Below are positions 20,434 to 31,315 of a stretch of DNA of 64,000 nucleotides, piece by piece. Every line of letters starts with the position of its first letter. Positions within the stretch are counted from its first letter, which is position 1. A program made the translations under genes and the position numbers. The notes under the pieces were generated by a model. It was not told the origin of the DNA. It did not search any database and worked only from the letters and a program-made list of their open reading frames with translations. The stretch lies in assembly GCA_965240325.2 (NCBI GenBank), contig OZ251241.1, positions 1 to 64,000 of the forward strand, read 5' to 3'. This stretch comes from Rebecca billardiae RCC1528 (lineage: Eukaryota > Haptophyta).

Positions 20434-21456
20434 ATGGCGGCAAGCGCGCCATCACGTGCCGTGGCCATCGTGGGGGACGTCTACGTGGATGTCCTGGCGA
20501 AGGTGCAGGAGCTGCCTGTGTGGGGCGAGGACCGCGCGGCGAGCACGGCTCTCCTCAGCCCCGGCGGCTCCACCGCCAACACGGCGCGCTTCCTCGGCGC
20601 GCTCGACGAGTCGACGCGCGTCACGCTCTTCTCGGCGATCGGCGACGACTCGGCGGGCGCCTACTTTCGGAGCGAGCTGCAGAAGGAGGGGTGCGTCGCG
20701 TGCGACGAGGCGTCCCTCGTCGCGCTGCCGGGCGTCCCCACGGCCGTGTGCATCGTGCTCTCCGGCCCTGCCGACCGCGGCTTTGTCTCGTGCAACGCGT
20801 CGAACGGCGCGATCACGCCCGCCATCCTCAGCCGCGAGCGGCTGCTCGCGCACGGCCACTGCCACTTTGGCGGCTTCTTCAACCTGCCGGGGCTGCACAC
20901 GCCCGACGTCGTCGAGCTCGCGCGCGAGCTCCGCGCCGCGGGCGTGACCATCACCCTCGACACGCAGTACGACATCTCGGGCGCGTGGGACGGCGGCGGC
21001 ACGCTCGACGCGCTGCTGCAGCTCGTGGACGCGTTCATGCCCAACGAGCTCGAGGCGATGGGCGTGGCGCGCGAGGGGAGCGCGGAGCGCGCGCTCGACG
21101 CGATCCTCGCGCGCATGCGCCCCGGCGCTCTGGCGATAGTCAAGGTGGGGGCGCGCGGCGCCCTCGCCGCGCGCGCGGCCGCCGACGGCAGCGGCCAGGT
21201 CGAGCGCTGGCACGAGCGGCCGCCACCGGTCGAGGTGGTCGACCCGACCGGCGCGGGCGACGCGTTCAACGCGAGCTTCATCCACGCCTTCGTCCGCGGC
21301 CGGCCCGTGGACGAGTGCCTCCGCGCGGGGTGCGTGGGCGGCGCGCTCTCGGTGAGCCGGCTGGGCGGCTGCGACGGCGTGCGCGAGTGGGCCGACGACG
21401 TCCTCCGCGGCTCCCTCCGCGGCGCATCGGGCGCTGCCAGCGGCAGCGCCGCCTGA
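20434..21456 (+). CDS. PfkB-family carbohydrate kinase
   Basis: A 340-residue single-exon protein. The start is the ATG at 20434 (CCCACGATGGCG), which places the N-terminal strand AVAIVGDVYVDVLAKV directly after it. An in-frame ATG at 20347 would add 29 residues of no clear type. Signature 1 is LSPGGSTANTARFLGAL. Signature 2 is VVDPTGAGDAFNASF, with catalytic base D276 and the anion-hole GAGD. ITLDTQYDI and FMPNELEAM also fit the ribokinase fold. The family phosphorylates ribose, fructose, adenosine or related sugars with ATP; the exact sugar is not assignable. No targeting peptide is evident from the chosen start, so the enzyme is probably cytosolic. Confidence 0.87.
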   Translation: MAASAPSRAVAIVGDVYVDVLAKVQELPVWGEDRAASTALLSPGGSTANTARFLGALDESTRVTLFSAIGDDSAGAYFRSELQKEGCVACDEASLVALPGVPTAVCIVLSGPADRGFVSCNASNGAITPAILSRERLLAHGHCHFGGFFNLPGLHTPDVVELARELRAAGVTITLDTQYDISGAWDGGGTLDALLQLVDAFMPNELEAMGVAREGSAERALDAILARMRPGALAIVKVGARGALAARAAADGSGQVERWHERPPPVEVVDPTGAGDAFNASFIHAFVRGRPVDECLRAGCVGGALSVSRLGGCDGVREWADDVLRGSLRGASGAASGSAA

Positions 21457-21724
21457 ACCCCGTGCGTTAATCACTGAATAATCGCCGCCGCTGCCTCACG
21501 AGGAGTGGCATCTGCGTCGGCGCGGCGCGCAGGGCGCAGAGTGCCATGGAGGAACCACCACAACGCCATGAGCGGGGAGCGCCATACAGGAACCACACCG
21601 CCGCGAGCCCCGGGGCGCCCGAGCAGCACTGACGTGAGCTTGTTGCTGCAGCGCATGCATTAGCTAATACTGCGGGGGCGGGCCAGATAAAAAAAATCGC
21701 GATGAACGCGAAAAGAGGAAGAGG

Positions 21725-21728
21725 AAAA
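21725..21728 (-). terminator. RNA polymerase III T-run terminator of tRNA-Pro
   Basis: Four Ts on the minus strand, 7 nt after the tRNA 3' end. Two further T runs follow within 45 nt. Confidence 0.6.
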
Positions 21729-21734
21729 GCAATC

Positions 21735-21806
21735 GGGGACAACCGAGGTTCGAACTCGGGACCTCCTGTACCCAGAACAGGAATCATACCACTAGACTAT
21801 TGTCCC
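21735..21806 (-). tRNA. tRNA-Pro (anticodon UGG)
   Basis: A complete cloverleaf can be drawn: 7-bp acceptor (GGGACAA/TTGTCCC), eukaryotic proline-type D arm (GTCTAGTGGTATGAT), 5-bp anticodon stem CCTGT/ACAGG, T arm CCGAG-TTCGAAC-CTCGG, and C as discriminator base, as usual for eukaryotic tRNA-Pro. The loop is T-C-T-G-G-G-T, giving anticodon TGG followed by G37. Position 33 is C, where U33 is nearly universal. A TTTT pol III terminator lies 7 nt downstream (21725-21728 on the minus strand), with a T8 run at 21689-21696 as back-up. No intron is present. Confidence 0.92.
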
Positions 21807-21897
21807 GACCGTTACACTCGAGGAGCGTAGGGTGCAGGCGAGCAGAGGGTATACGTAGTTTGAACCCCTCGGTTTGAAGTCCCAGGGAAGGATTCGT

Positions 21898-23109
21898 ATG
21901 AAGCCGAACGGCGGCAAAAGCTCGCGAACGGGATCGAGCAAAGGCAGCATGGCGCCCGGCCGCCGCGCAGCGCCTCGTGCGCGCTTGCCTTTGGCGTGCG
22001 CGCTCGCGGTGGGCGCGGTGGCGTCCACGGCGCAGTCGCCGGCGACGCGCGTGTGCCCCCACCACGCGGCGGCATGCGCCGCCGCCGCCGCCCTTCCACC
22101 CTCCGCAGCCCCGTTGTGCGCGTGGAACGCCACGCTCGGCGGCGTGCCACACGCGACGCTCGCGCTGCTGCGGCTGCTCTTCGGCGCGCCCGACGGCTTC
22201 GGCTCCTGCGCGGTGGTGGGCTCGGCGGGCACGCTCCTCGGCGCCGGGCACGGCCCCGAGATCGACGCGCACGCGCTCGTCGTGCGCTTCAACGGCGCGC
22301 CGACGCGTGGGTTTGAGCGTGACGTGGGCGCGCGCACGGCCGCCTCCGTGCGGAACGCGCAGTCGCTGCAGCGCTGGTGCGGCGCGCGCGGCGGCGCGCG
22401 CTGCCCCGCCGAGCGCGTCTTCGTGCGCGCGCTCGGGCCCGCCGCCTCGGCCGGCGCGCAGTGGGCCCGCGAGCTCGGCGCGCGCTGCCACCGCGCGGGC
22501 GCCGAGGTGCTCGTGGTGCCGCCCTGGCTCGCCAAGCACGCGGCGCGCACGCTCGGCGCACCGCGACGCGGCGGGAGCGGGCCGGCGGCGGCGGCGCTCG
22601 CGACCTCGGGCGCGCTCGGCATCGTGCTCGCCGCCGCACTCTGCCCGCGCGGCCTCTCGGCCTACGGCTTCTCCACCACGCGCGGCGCGCGGCGCGGCGA
22701 CGCGCCCGACTCCTTGGGCGTGGTGGACGCGCGCCGCCGCTTCCACTACTACGAGAACTTCTCGCGGCCCGCGCCCGCCGACAACGTGCCGGGCGCGGCG
22801 GCGCGGCTGGTCGAGCACGCGGCGCGCGAGCAGCCTGGGTGCCTGCGCGTCGTCGGCGCGCGCGACGCGGCCGGCGGCGCGCCCGTCAAGCCGCCGCCGC
22901 CACGCGCGGCGTCGGCCGACGCCGAGGCGGGCCCGCCGGCGGCGTGCGACGCGTCGGCGGTGCTGCGCGCGGCGCGTGCTCGCGCGCGCGGCGGGCCAGG
23001 CGCGGCGCCCGCGCCGACGTGGGACCAACTCGCGTTTGTGCGCGCGCGCCACGGCGCCGCGCTCGCCGCAGGCGCGCTCGTCGAGCGCAGCCGCTGGCTC
23101 GACTGGTAA
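21898..23109 (+). CDS. GT29 sialyltransferase-like protein
   Basis: A 403-residue single-exon protein. The start is the ATG at 21898; ATG 21949 is an alternative nearer the signal anchor (LPLACALAVGAVAS). Sialylmotif L is at residue 104 (CAVVGSAGTLLGAGHGPEID, then VVRFNGAP). Sialylmotif S is at residue 236 (TSGALGIVLAAALCP, then LSAYGF). Motif III and the downstream histidine are HYYEN at 283. The order and spacing are those of Golgi sialyltransferases (GT29), which transfer CMP-linked nonulosonic acids. Whether an alga uses Neu5Ac, KDN, Kdo or another donor is not readable. The C-terminal 90 residues are Ala/Arg-rich. The divergent tRNA-Pro gene begins 91 bp upstream. Confidence 0.87.
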   Translation: MKPNGGKSSRTGSSKGSMAPGRRAAPRARLPLACALAVGAVASTAQSPATRVCPHHAAACAAAAALPPSAAPLCAWNATLGGVPHATLALLRLLFGAPDGFGSCAVVGSAGTLLGAGHGPEIDAHALVVRFNGAPTRGFERDVGARTAASVRNAQSLQRWCGARGGARCPAERVFVRALGPAASAGAQWARELGARCHRAGAEVLVVPPWLAKHAARTLGAPRRGGSGPAAAALATSGALGIVLAAALCPRGLSAYGFSTTRGARRGDAPDSLGVVDARRRFHYYENFSRPAPADNVPGAAARLVEHAAREQPGCLRVVGARDAAGGAPVKPPPPRAASADAEAGPPAACDASAVLRAARARARGGPGAAPAPTWDQLAFVRARHGAALAAGALVERSRWLDW

Positions 23110-25331
23110 CGCTGAATAGATAGCAGAGTGGCTTGTAGTCAGTCACTGTCCTGGGAGTGCCAAGTTGCTGAGGCGAATGCAGCAGCCATTGACTCCGCCT
23201 GGTCGGGCAATTTAATTCGGGAGACTGCCTCATGCTGCTGGCTCCGTAACTCAGTGCCCGCCTCAGTCGTCGGATATTATTTGCAGTGCTGCGCATGCCA
23301 TCAACACATCGTCGGTGATCGGCGCTGCGGCCGCGCCGCCGCCACCGGCGCCGAATCGTGTTACGACGTTCGGTGCGACTCAGCAAATACTCATTCAATC
23401 GGAACGGCCGCGAGCGGAGTAGTCAGTTTATGGCCGCCACTCGCGGCCAGTTGACGACGCCTCACAAGTCGTTGGTGGCGGCGCGAACGTTCGGATCGGC
23501 GCGGCCGGTCGCGGGCATCGGCGCTTTCGCCGCGTGCATCATCGCGGCCGCCGCGCAGATGGCGGTGTGCACGGACTGGCACCGGTGCAGCTGTCGCCGC
23601 GTCAGCTCGTCCGCCGCCCGGGCCAGCTGGTCGACGAGCGAGTTGATGAGCGCGCCACTTGCGGCGGCCGAGGCATCCGTCGGGGGCGCCATACTCAGCA
23701 CCACGATCTGCGCCGATAGCGCGACGAAGCGCTCGCGAAGGTCGGCGTCGATGTGTGCGAAGGAGGACGGTTCGGGCCGCGTGGGGACGGCCGGGCTGCG
23801 AGCGCTGTGCGTGTCACTGGTCACGGACACGGCCGTGGTTGTCCCTGAGGCGGGCCCCGATGTCCGGTTGTGGCCGGGGCCGACGGGCGCGAGTTGTTCG
23901 ACGGCAGCGACGACGGCCGCGGACGGTTGCTGCGCCCTCGCCGAGGCGGTGTGCCGCGTTCGGCTGGTCTTGCAGATGCCTGTCGGGAGGCTGGACGACT
24001 GGCCGACTGCGAGGCGGAGAGCGAGTGTGGGGGAGCTTGGTCAGCGATGCGGGCGTGTGCGCGGGCAACGCGTGCGCAGGCACCATCCGCGCAGTCGCGC
24101 GCTGCGTAGCGCACCTCGGCACTCGACGAGGAGCGTGCAGGCGAGGATGTGAAGCGCGTCATGTTGCTAGCGTGAGCGGTGTTGAGTGTTGACGTTGTGT
24201 GCTCTGTGAGTGCGGAACGGTATGACAGGTTAGGTTCCTGCGCAACCCCAACCTGTTTGTGCTGCTTGCAAGACGTTTATTCGCGTTCGATCACCTCACG
24301 AACGTCTGGAGGAATCGCGGGTACGTCGTGTACTTGCGGGTGGAGCTGCCTCCGATACCTGTATGTATGATCGGTTCCTCAAAGAACGATAGTGGTTTTC
24401 GAGACATACTCAACTCTATGTCGAATCGGTGCGGGGTTGAATCGGGGTGAATTAGTCAACATGGACTGCGAGATTGTGTGCTGAAGATGACATCTCCTCC
24501 TAGATGTCCAAACGAGGCGATTCTTTCGACAACCGAGCAGGTTTGGTTTGGTTTCCGGGTCGTACTTCTGCTGTACCAAAAAGCGATTCGGTACGGGTCG
24601 GGTCGTACCCGCCAACCAAGATCCGGGCACCTGCCAAGAAACTTCGACTACAGCATCTCCTACCGCTCCCGCCGCTGTTGACGACTCCGAAGAACCCACT
24701 ATGACTACCGTGCTTGTACGAGTATCCGAGGACGGAAAGTTCTGAGCGACTCGCAAGGCGGGCAAGGCACTGCCACCAATAACATCTCATGGCGCGACCT
24801 TGGCGGTGCGGTGCGTGCTGTCAGCTAGGAGTGGGCGTGGCCGCATACACAATCCAGTGTGGCGCGGTAGGATCCGTGCCATTCGCGCGCCCTGGCAGTT
24901 CAGAATTCACGGCACGGTTACTCGAGACTGTCTCGGGAGTCGGGACACGGGCTCGGCGGCTCAGTCGACAGTACTCGTCGTAATGACACTAATGTCGTGG
25001 CAGTCACCGTGCGAGTGGCGGACGCGCGGCGCCGGTGCGCAGCTCGAGTGCGAGCCGTCTCGCGCGCGACGCGCGTCGCGTGCTGGTCATCCACGCAGGA
25101 CAGATTCTCGTCAACCGGTCAAGGGCAAGGCAGCGTCGCTGAAGTCGAAGGCAGTGTCGACGCGGCCCGCTTGGCCGGGCACCTCGTCTTCGATCCGGGT
25201 CAGTGCTTTTCCCGGACGCCGCTCGGGGGTTGGCTTGGCGGGCCTCGCGAGGATTCGCGGCTTCAGCAGCGCCGCCCTTGTGTCCAACACACACGCGCGT
25301 GCGAGATCTCTCCGAGGCTGCGCGCGCAGCG
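23110..25331. other. Long lower-GC gene-free stretch
   Basis: About 2.2 kb separate the GT29 and thioredoxin genes. Positions about 24180-24780 are clearly AT-richer than any gene here and could be a decayed transposable element, but no transposase or RT motif is visible. Frames on the minus strand at 23462-23830 lack an ATG start and any known domain. I assign no gene. Confidence 0.4.
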
Positions 25332-26519
25332 ATGGGGTCGACATGGGCGCGTCTCGCGTGTCTCGGGCTCGCGCTTGTGGCGCTCGCCGCCAGCGCGCAT
25401 GGCGGCGCCGTGCTGCGCGCCCGGGGCGGCGCGGCCGCAGCCGGCTCCACGCGACGAATCAGCGAGCTGCCCAGAGGGCCGCGCGCATCAGCGTGGGGCT
25501 GCGGTGACGAGTGCGCGAGCGCGCACGCAGCGGCGGGCACGGCGAGCAGGAGAGCCCCGCGCCTCGCCGCGCTGGCGGGCGCGCGCCGCGGGCGCGTGGC
25601 GCCCGAGCGGCAACGCGTGGGGCGGTGCGTGATGATGGCCGAGTCTGCCACGAGCGCGGCCGTGCAGCGCGTGCACGGCCGCGAGGAGTACGACGCCGCG
25701 CTCGAGAGCAACCAGGACGGGCTCGTGATCGTCAAGTACTACGCGTCCTGGTGCCGCGCGTGCAAGGCCCTCGGGCCAAAGGCGCGCGCGCGAGACCGCG
25801 CGCGCCGCCGGCGCGCTCGCGGCGGCGCGCGGCCGCTCACGCGCCGCGCCCGCGCCCGGCGGTGTGCTGGGTGCGCGCGCAGGTGGAGAAGATCGCGCGC
25901 AACCACCCGGGGAGTAAGTGGTACGAGGTGGAGTTCGAGGCGAACAAGGCGATGTGCAAGGAGCTCGGCATCAAGGTGCTGCCGTGGATCCAGTTTGTGC
26001 TGGACGGCGAGGTCGTCGAGTCCTTCTCGTGCGGGTGTGTGCGTGTGTGCGTGCGTGAGAGAGAGAGGCCGCGCAGCCACACCGCGCTCCGCGTGCGGGC
26101 TGCGGGCTCCCTCTGCTGCTGCTGCGCGCGCGTGCACGCGCAGCGCCGCCGCGCAGCCCCCGGTTGGTGTGCACCGCGCTGACGTGCGCGTGCGTGCGCG
26201 CCCTCCCCGCTGCGTGCTCCCCCGGAGCGCAGCCCGTCCAAGGTGAGCAAGATCGTCGAGAAGCTCAAGCGCTACGCGGAGGTGAGGAGGCGCATGCGCG
26301 CGCCATCGCGCTCACGCGCCAACGCGCCGCGCATGCGCCACCCCCCGCCCAGCGCGCGCCGTGCTCAGCGCGCGCCGTGCGCCTCTGTGCGCCTCTCTCC
26401 GCCTCTCTCCGCAGGGCGAGTGCACGCTGCCCGAGGACGGCGACGCGTCGATGGACCCGCTCGACCTCGCCAAGGGCGCCAAGAAGCCCCCGCCCGCCGA
26501 GGGCAGCGTGGTCGGCTAG
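25332..26519 (+). CDS. Plastid-targeted thioredoxin-like protein, four exons
   Basis: Predicted 251 residues from exons 25332-25781, 25883-26034, 26233-26281 and 26415-26519. Intron 1 has a GC donor (CCAAAG|GCGCGC) and a normal CAG acceptor. Introns 2 and 3 are GT-AG. Splicing gives a continuous thioredoxin fold: IVKYYASWCRACKALGPK with active-site C141 and C144, then VEKIARNHPGSKWYEVEF, then CKELGIKVLPWIQFV with the cis-proline, and SCGPSKVSKIVEKL. The leader has a signal peptide (LACLGLALVALAASAHG) and an Arg/Ala-rich transit-like region, so a plastid location is likely. The CRAC active site differs from the canonical CGPC, suggesting a specialised disulfide partner. The first ATG of the frame is used. 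Confidence 0.87.
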
Positions 26520-26878
26520 GCGGCACGCCGTGTCGCGCGGCGCGGCGCTCGCGGCCCGATGGCGCTCGCCGGGGCGCGCCATCGGCCGCGCGCGCTGGCT
26601 GCGCACTGTCCGTCGCACGCAGGGCGCTCGCGCGTGCGCGCGGCGCCGCTGCTGACGCTGCAGCCAGGGCTCGCCCGCCGATCGGGCACACCCTCCGCCT
26701 TCAGCCCGAACCTAGTCACCCAGATCCGCCTGGGTGCCAGCGCCCGCCGACTCGGACCAAGCGCGTCGGACGAGGCCGAGGCGAGGGCACCTCCACACGG
26801 CGGCGCGTTGCTGGCACCGCTGCTGCTCACTAGACGAATCAAGCAGCTCCACTAATAGTATGCGCGTAGCACAGTAAC

Positions 26879-26908
26879 TTACTAAGAATAAGAGACGCAC
26901 ACAGCTCA
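26879..26908 (+). repeat. Dispersed repeat, copy 3 (30-bp core)
   Basis: Shares TTACTAAGAATAAGAGACGC and the next 10 bases with copies 1 and 2. Upstream, ACAGT is also shared but separated by three extra bases. Confidence 0.85.
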
Positions 26909-27025
26909 AGGCCGGGGGAGATAGTGACTGAGACCTGCGCCACGGCTGTCACACTCGAGGCGGGCCGAAGAGAGAGGAGTCGACACTTAGATATATTGAT
27001 AGAAGTACGTAGTGAATTACTAGTA

Positions 27026-28014
27026 GTATCTCTTTGTTGGCCGAAGATACGCTAGCGTCCTTCCGACCACAAAATCGCGAAAAACGCCGCAATCGCTTGG
27101 TTTTCAGACCTCGGCCCCAGCGGCAAATGCGTTCAGCGACCTCGAAAACCTTGGGACCCGCTCGGGTTTGGGCGTCAGGTGCCGCAGGCGACCGTCCGAC
27201 CGCCGGAAACCGTCCAAAAGTCGAAGGACGCTAGCGTATCTTCCTTTTGAGGGTGCCGGTAGTACGCTAGCGCCGGCTATGTTCGAGACCTCAGAGGCTA
27301 AGACTTCAGCCAGAGGTGCCCCAGGAGGTGCCCAACATGATTGACTTAATGGGCAGCAAGCGCCGCGCACGTCAGAGAGCTCCACGACTGACGTTTTGAG
27401 CGACACGCTCAGCGACGCGCTCGGCAGCTCGTCGTCGGACGACCAACAGCATTGAGGGGTCACGGCGACAGCACACAGGGCGGGCTAGTCGGCGGGACGT
27501 ACGGCATTCGCGACTCCATCAACTGTTGACGAGCGCGCGGTGGCAGCGGCGCGCTGGTCGCACCTGCAACGCCCTGCTCAGGCACCGCGGCCACCGCGCT
27601 GCTGGCCACGCCCCCGGCTCGTGCCGCAGCGGCCGCGCGTAGCTTGCACTGGCGCAACTGGCGTGGCGTGCGGCAGCGCGGTGGCACTCGGGGCGATGGC
27701 GTTGACGATGATAAGTTGCTCCATCGCCACAGCCCGCTCGAAGCCCTGCGCCGCGCCGCTTTCCTCCGCCTCACGCCGCGCAGCGCCGCAGTCGTCCAAA
27801 TCACGACCGTCGTCGAGCGCGGTCGCCTCTGGAGGGCCGTCATCGGCATCAGAAGAGAATGTCTCGTCATGTGAGTTGTCGTTGAGGTCCCAGGCATCAA
27901 TCGCGCCCGCGGCCGCCCTCGCGCGCGCCTCCTACGCGCCGTCAGAGCTCACGCGCGCCGGGGCGCCATCGAAGATACGCTAGCGTATCTTCCCCGCGGC
28001 CAACAAAGAGATAC
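27026..28014. mobile_element. Putative non-autonomous element with terminal inverted repeats
   Basis: The outer 17 bp (GTATCTCTTTGTTGGCC at 27026-27042) recur inverted at 27998-28014 without mismatch. A second inverted block follows inside each end: GAAGATACGCTAGCGT, directly adjacent on the left and after a 5-nt spacer on the right. At 27971-27992 this block forms a perfect 22-bp palindrome centred on GCT|AGC, and an inverted copy also sits at 27225-27245. No target-site duplication or transposase could be identified, so it may be a MITE-like or foldback element. Confidence 0.55.
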
Positions 28015-28018
28015 GAAT

Positions 28019-29823
28019 ATGCTGACGAGGAATGGCAGCATGGCGGCCGACCCGGCCGGCCGGCGGTGCGAGTGGGGGGGGCTCACGCTCGGGCTTGGGC
28101 TCGCGCTCGGGCTTGGGCTCGCGCTCGCGGGGTGGAGCACTGTGGAGGCCGTGAGCACACCCCTCCTGCCGCGCGCCGCGCCAGCGCCATCGACGTGCAC
28201 CGAGGACGACGGCGACGACGGCGACGGCGGCGGCGCGGGCGCGCGGCTGTGCCTCGTCACCTCGCTCACGCCCGAGTACATGGAGGGGCACGAGGTGTTC
28301 GTGCGCTCGCTGCTGACGCACTCGCCCGAGTTTGACGGGCCCGCGTCGCCCTGGCGCCTCGTCCTGCTCGACGACGGGCTGAGCGCCGCCGAGCGCGCGC
28401 GCGCGTGCGCGCTGCTGCCGGCGCGCACGCGCATACGCCCGCTCGCGCGCGCCGACGCGCTCCCGGCCGGCGCGCTGGCCGACCACGGCTCCAAGTGGGC
28501 GTCGAACCTGCGCAAGCTATTCGCGCTCTTCGAGCTGCGCGCGCAGTGCGCCGCCGTGCTCAAGGTCGACAGCGGCGACATGCTCGTGCTCAGGCCGCTC
28601 CGGCCGCTGCTCGCGCGCGCGGCCAACGGCACGGCGCACACGGCCGCGCGCGTGCACGCGGCGCGCGCGCTCGTCTACGACGGGAACCTGAACGGCGGGC
28701 TCGTGCTCTTCGAGCGCGGCGCGCTGGGCGAGCAGGCGCGCGCCGAGCTCGAGGCGCTCGCGCGCGGCATGCGCACCTACCGCGAGCAGTGGCTCATCCG
28801 AGAGTGGCTCAGCGCGCGCCGCCGGTGCGGAGCGGCGCACGCCCGCGCCGCGCGCGCGCGGAGCGAGCGCGCGAGCGCACGCCGCGGCGGACCCGGCCGA
28901 TTGCGCCCCGCGCGTGCGCGCGCCGCCCCGCGCCCTCGCGCCCCGCAGCGGCTCCCCCGCCTCGCGCCTCTCGCTGCTGCCCAAGCGGTACAACGTCGAG
29001 TGGTCGTACTGGCAGCGCAGGCACGCGGGCGCGGCGGGCGCGCCCACGCTCGGTGAGGTGCGCGCTGTGACAATGGCTGCGACAATGGCTGCGAGCGCCA
29101 GGAGCGCCAGGCCGCGGCGCACACCCGGGGGCGGTGGCCGGGGCGGGCTCGCGTGGGGGGCGGCGTTGGGCGCGGCGGTGGGTGGTACTCGGGGCGCCGC
29201 TCGGCCGGCGGGCGACGCGGCACGCCGCTCACCGCCACTGCCGCCGCCCGCCCTCCGCACGCCCTCCGCACGCCCCGCGCCGCGCCTGCGGCGGTGGCCC
29301 GCACGCCGCGCTGCGCCGCATGTGCATGTGTGCGCACGTGTGCGAGTGCAGACTGTGCTGCTGCACTACGTCGGCCCGGAGAAGCCGTGGATGGAGCGGC
29401 GGAAGGGGCGGGGCCGCCCCGCCGAGCTCGACGCGCTGTGGTGGCACACGTACGCGCGCGGCCGCCTCGTCCTCGTCGCGCACGCGCCGCCGCCCGCCAA
29501 CGGCTCCGCGCCCGACGCGCAGCGCGCGCCGAGCGCCGGCCGCGCTGGCTGGGCGCTCGACCAGTTCGAGCACATCGGCAGGCTCGGGGCGGCCGCGCCC
29601 GCGCACAAGTGCGCGGCGCGCGGCGCGGTGGGCCTGCTCTCGTCCACGGCGACGCCGCCGCGCGGCGACGGCCTCGCGCTCGCGGACGGCGCGGCGGTGG
29701 GCAGCCTCACACTCGCGCCCGCGTGGAGGGGCGCGGAGGCCGCCCCCGCTGCCGGCGCCGACGCCGCGCGCGCGGACTCGATCGCGTTCGGGCGCCGCGC
29801 CGCGACCTGCGATGTCGGCGCGT

Positions 29824-29854
<31 letters not shown>

Positions 29855-30218
29855 GCGCGGCGGCCGGGCGGCGGGCGGCGGCGCGCGACTGGACAGCGCC
29901 GCGCTCGCGCGCTGCCTCGACGCGACGCGCCCCATCGGCGTGCTCAGCCTCGGGCTGAGCGCGGCCGAGCGCGCCGCCGCGGAGCGCGTGTGGCGCGCGC
30001 ACGCGGCCACGCGGCACGGCGGCGGCCGCGTCGAGGCGGGCGGCGTGGTGAGCGGCGTGCTCGACCTGCGCGTGCGCGACCTGCTCGAGCGCATGCGCGC
30101 GCACCGCGGCGGCGAGCCGCCACCGCGCCCGCCCCCGAATAAGCGCGGATCGCTGGCGGCGCCAGGCGCCGCGCGGAGCAGGCCGGCGGTGACGAGCAGC
30201 GGCGCCGCCGGACGATGA
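28019..30218 (+). CDS. GT8-like glycosyltransferase, three exons
   Basis: Predicted 593 residues from exons 28019-28824, 28949-29057 and 29352-30218 (GT-AG introns of 124 and 294 nt). The ATG at 28040 in better context would shorten it by 7 residues. A signal anchor (LTLGLGLALGLGLALAGWS) starts the protein. GT8-like motifs in order: RLCLVTSLTPEYMEGHEVFV, a metal-binding region VLKVDSGDMLVLRPL (D184, D187; one residue longer than a standard DxD), NGGLVLFE, EQWLIREWL, LPKRYNVEWSYW and LLHYVGPEKPW. The last two require both introns to be removed. The GT8 family includes glycogenin and pectin-type transferases; the substrate here is unknown. The C-terminal 230 residues are Gly/Ala/Arg-rich and unassigned. 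The start codon lies 5 bp after a putative mobile element. Confidence 0.68.
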
Positions 30219-30304
30219 CGATCGGCGCGTAGTCATCGCCATGCATCATCGCGATGCGCGATATGCCGATATGTGCGCGCTGCTGCGGCAGCAGCGCCTC
30301 ATTT

Positions 30305-30307
<3 letters not shown>

Positions 30308-30343
<36 letters not shown>
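30308..30343. repeat. (AG)18 microsatellite
   Basis: An uninterrupted AG dinucleotide run. Confidence 0.95.
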
Positions 30344-30345
<2 letters not shown>

Positions 30346-30492
30346 GCCGGACGCGCGCCGCCGCGCCAGCGCAGCTGCTGATGATGCCCGGTGATGACTC
30401 GGATGTGGCGGTCAGCACTGCTGCTGACCCGGGGCATGCCGTCGCCGGCGCTCTAATCGTCATATCATATCAGCAGCGCATGCTAATCGTCA

Positions 30493-30495
<3 letters not shown>

Positions 30496-30568
<73 letters not shown>
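30496..30568. repeat. (AT)n microsatellite
   Basis: About 73 bp of alternating AT with one phase slip near 30560, followed by further short AT runs to about 30595. Confidence 0.95.
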
Positions 30569-30807
30569 TTATATTATATATATATAATATATATCGCGTC
30601 ATCATCGTCAGGCCACTATATATATGCACGGGCAGCCGGCCAGCATCTCTACTTACAGCCTGATGGCGGCTCCGGCTTCGCGATCTTCGTCGTCGCGGTT
30701 GTCGATCCGCCACCTCTGATCCCCCACTCGGTCCCGGGTCACTGCGGCGCCAGCGGTTCCGCCGATATATATACACTTCTGCTGAGTCGGACGACATCAC
30801 TGCGCAA

Positions 30808-30996
<189 letters not shown>

Positions 30997-31315
30997 CGCG
31001 GCGCGGGCGTCCGGGGCGGACGATCATCCGCATCTAATTCTATCTGCTTCAGCCTCGTCGTCTGATGATTATTATTATTAATATCTGCGCTATACCAGGG
31101 GAGAGAGGGCGACGATCTATCATCGTCGCGTCGCAAAATAGGACGCGCCATCGGCGCCGCGCCGCGCGGACGACGACGCGACGATGTACGTACATCATCG
31201 CGCTCGCGTCATCGCGACCGTCGTCGCCGGGCGCGCCGGCGCGCGCGCGCAAGCGCGCATGTGGCTGAGTTGCTGCGCCGATCGGGGCCGCTGCGCGCGG
31301 CGCGGCAGCGGCATC

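Larger units (their letters stand above)
26520..28018. other. Gene-free region with repeats
   Basis: Downstream of the thioredoxin gene. It holds the third copy of the dispersed repeat and the inverted-repeat element at 27026-28014. Frames inside (for example 27460-27900 on the minus strand) have no recognisable domain. Confidence 0.45.

Noticed and set aside
23462-23830. 122-codon minus-strand frame
   Set aside because: It begins with GTG, has no ATG near its start and no known domain. It lies in a lower-GC region that may be degenerate repeat.
27460-27983. Overlapping frames of about 146 codons inside the inverted-repeat element
   Set aside because: There is no transposase or other domain on either strand; both frames are compositionally biased.
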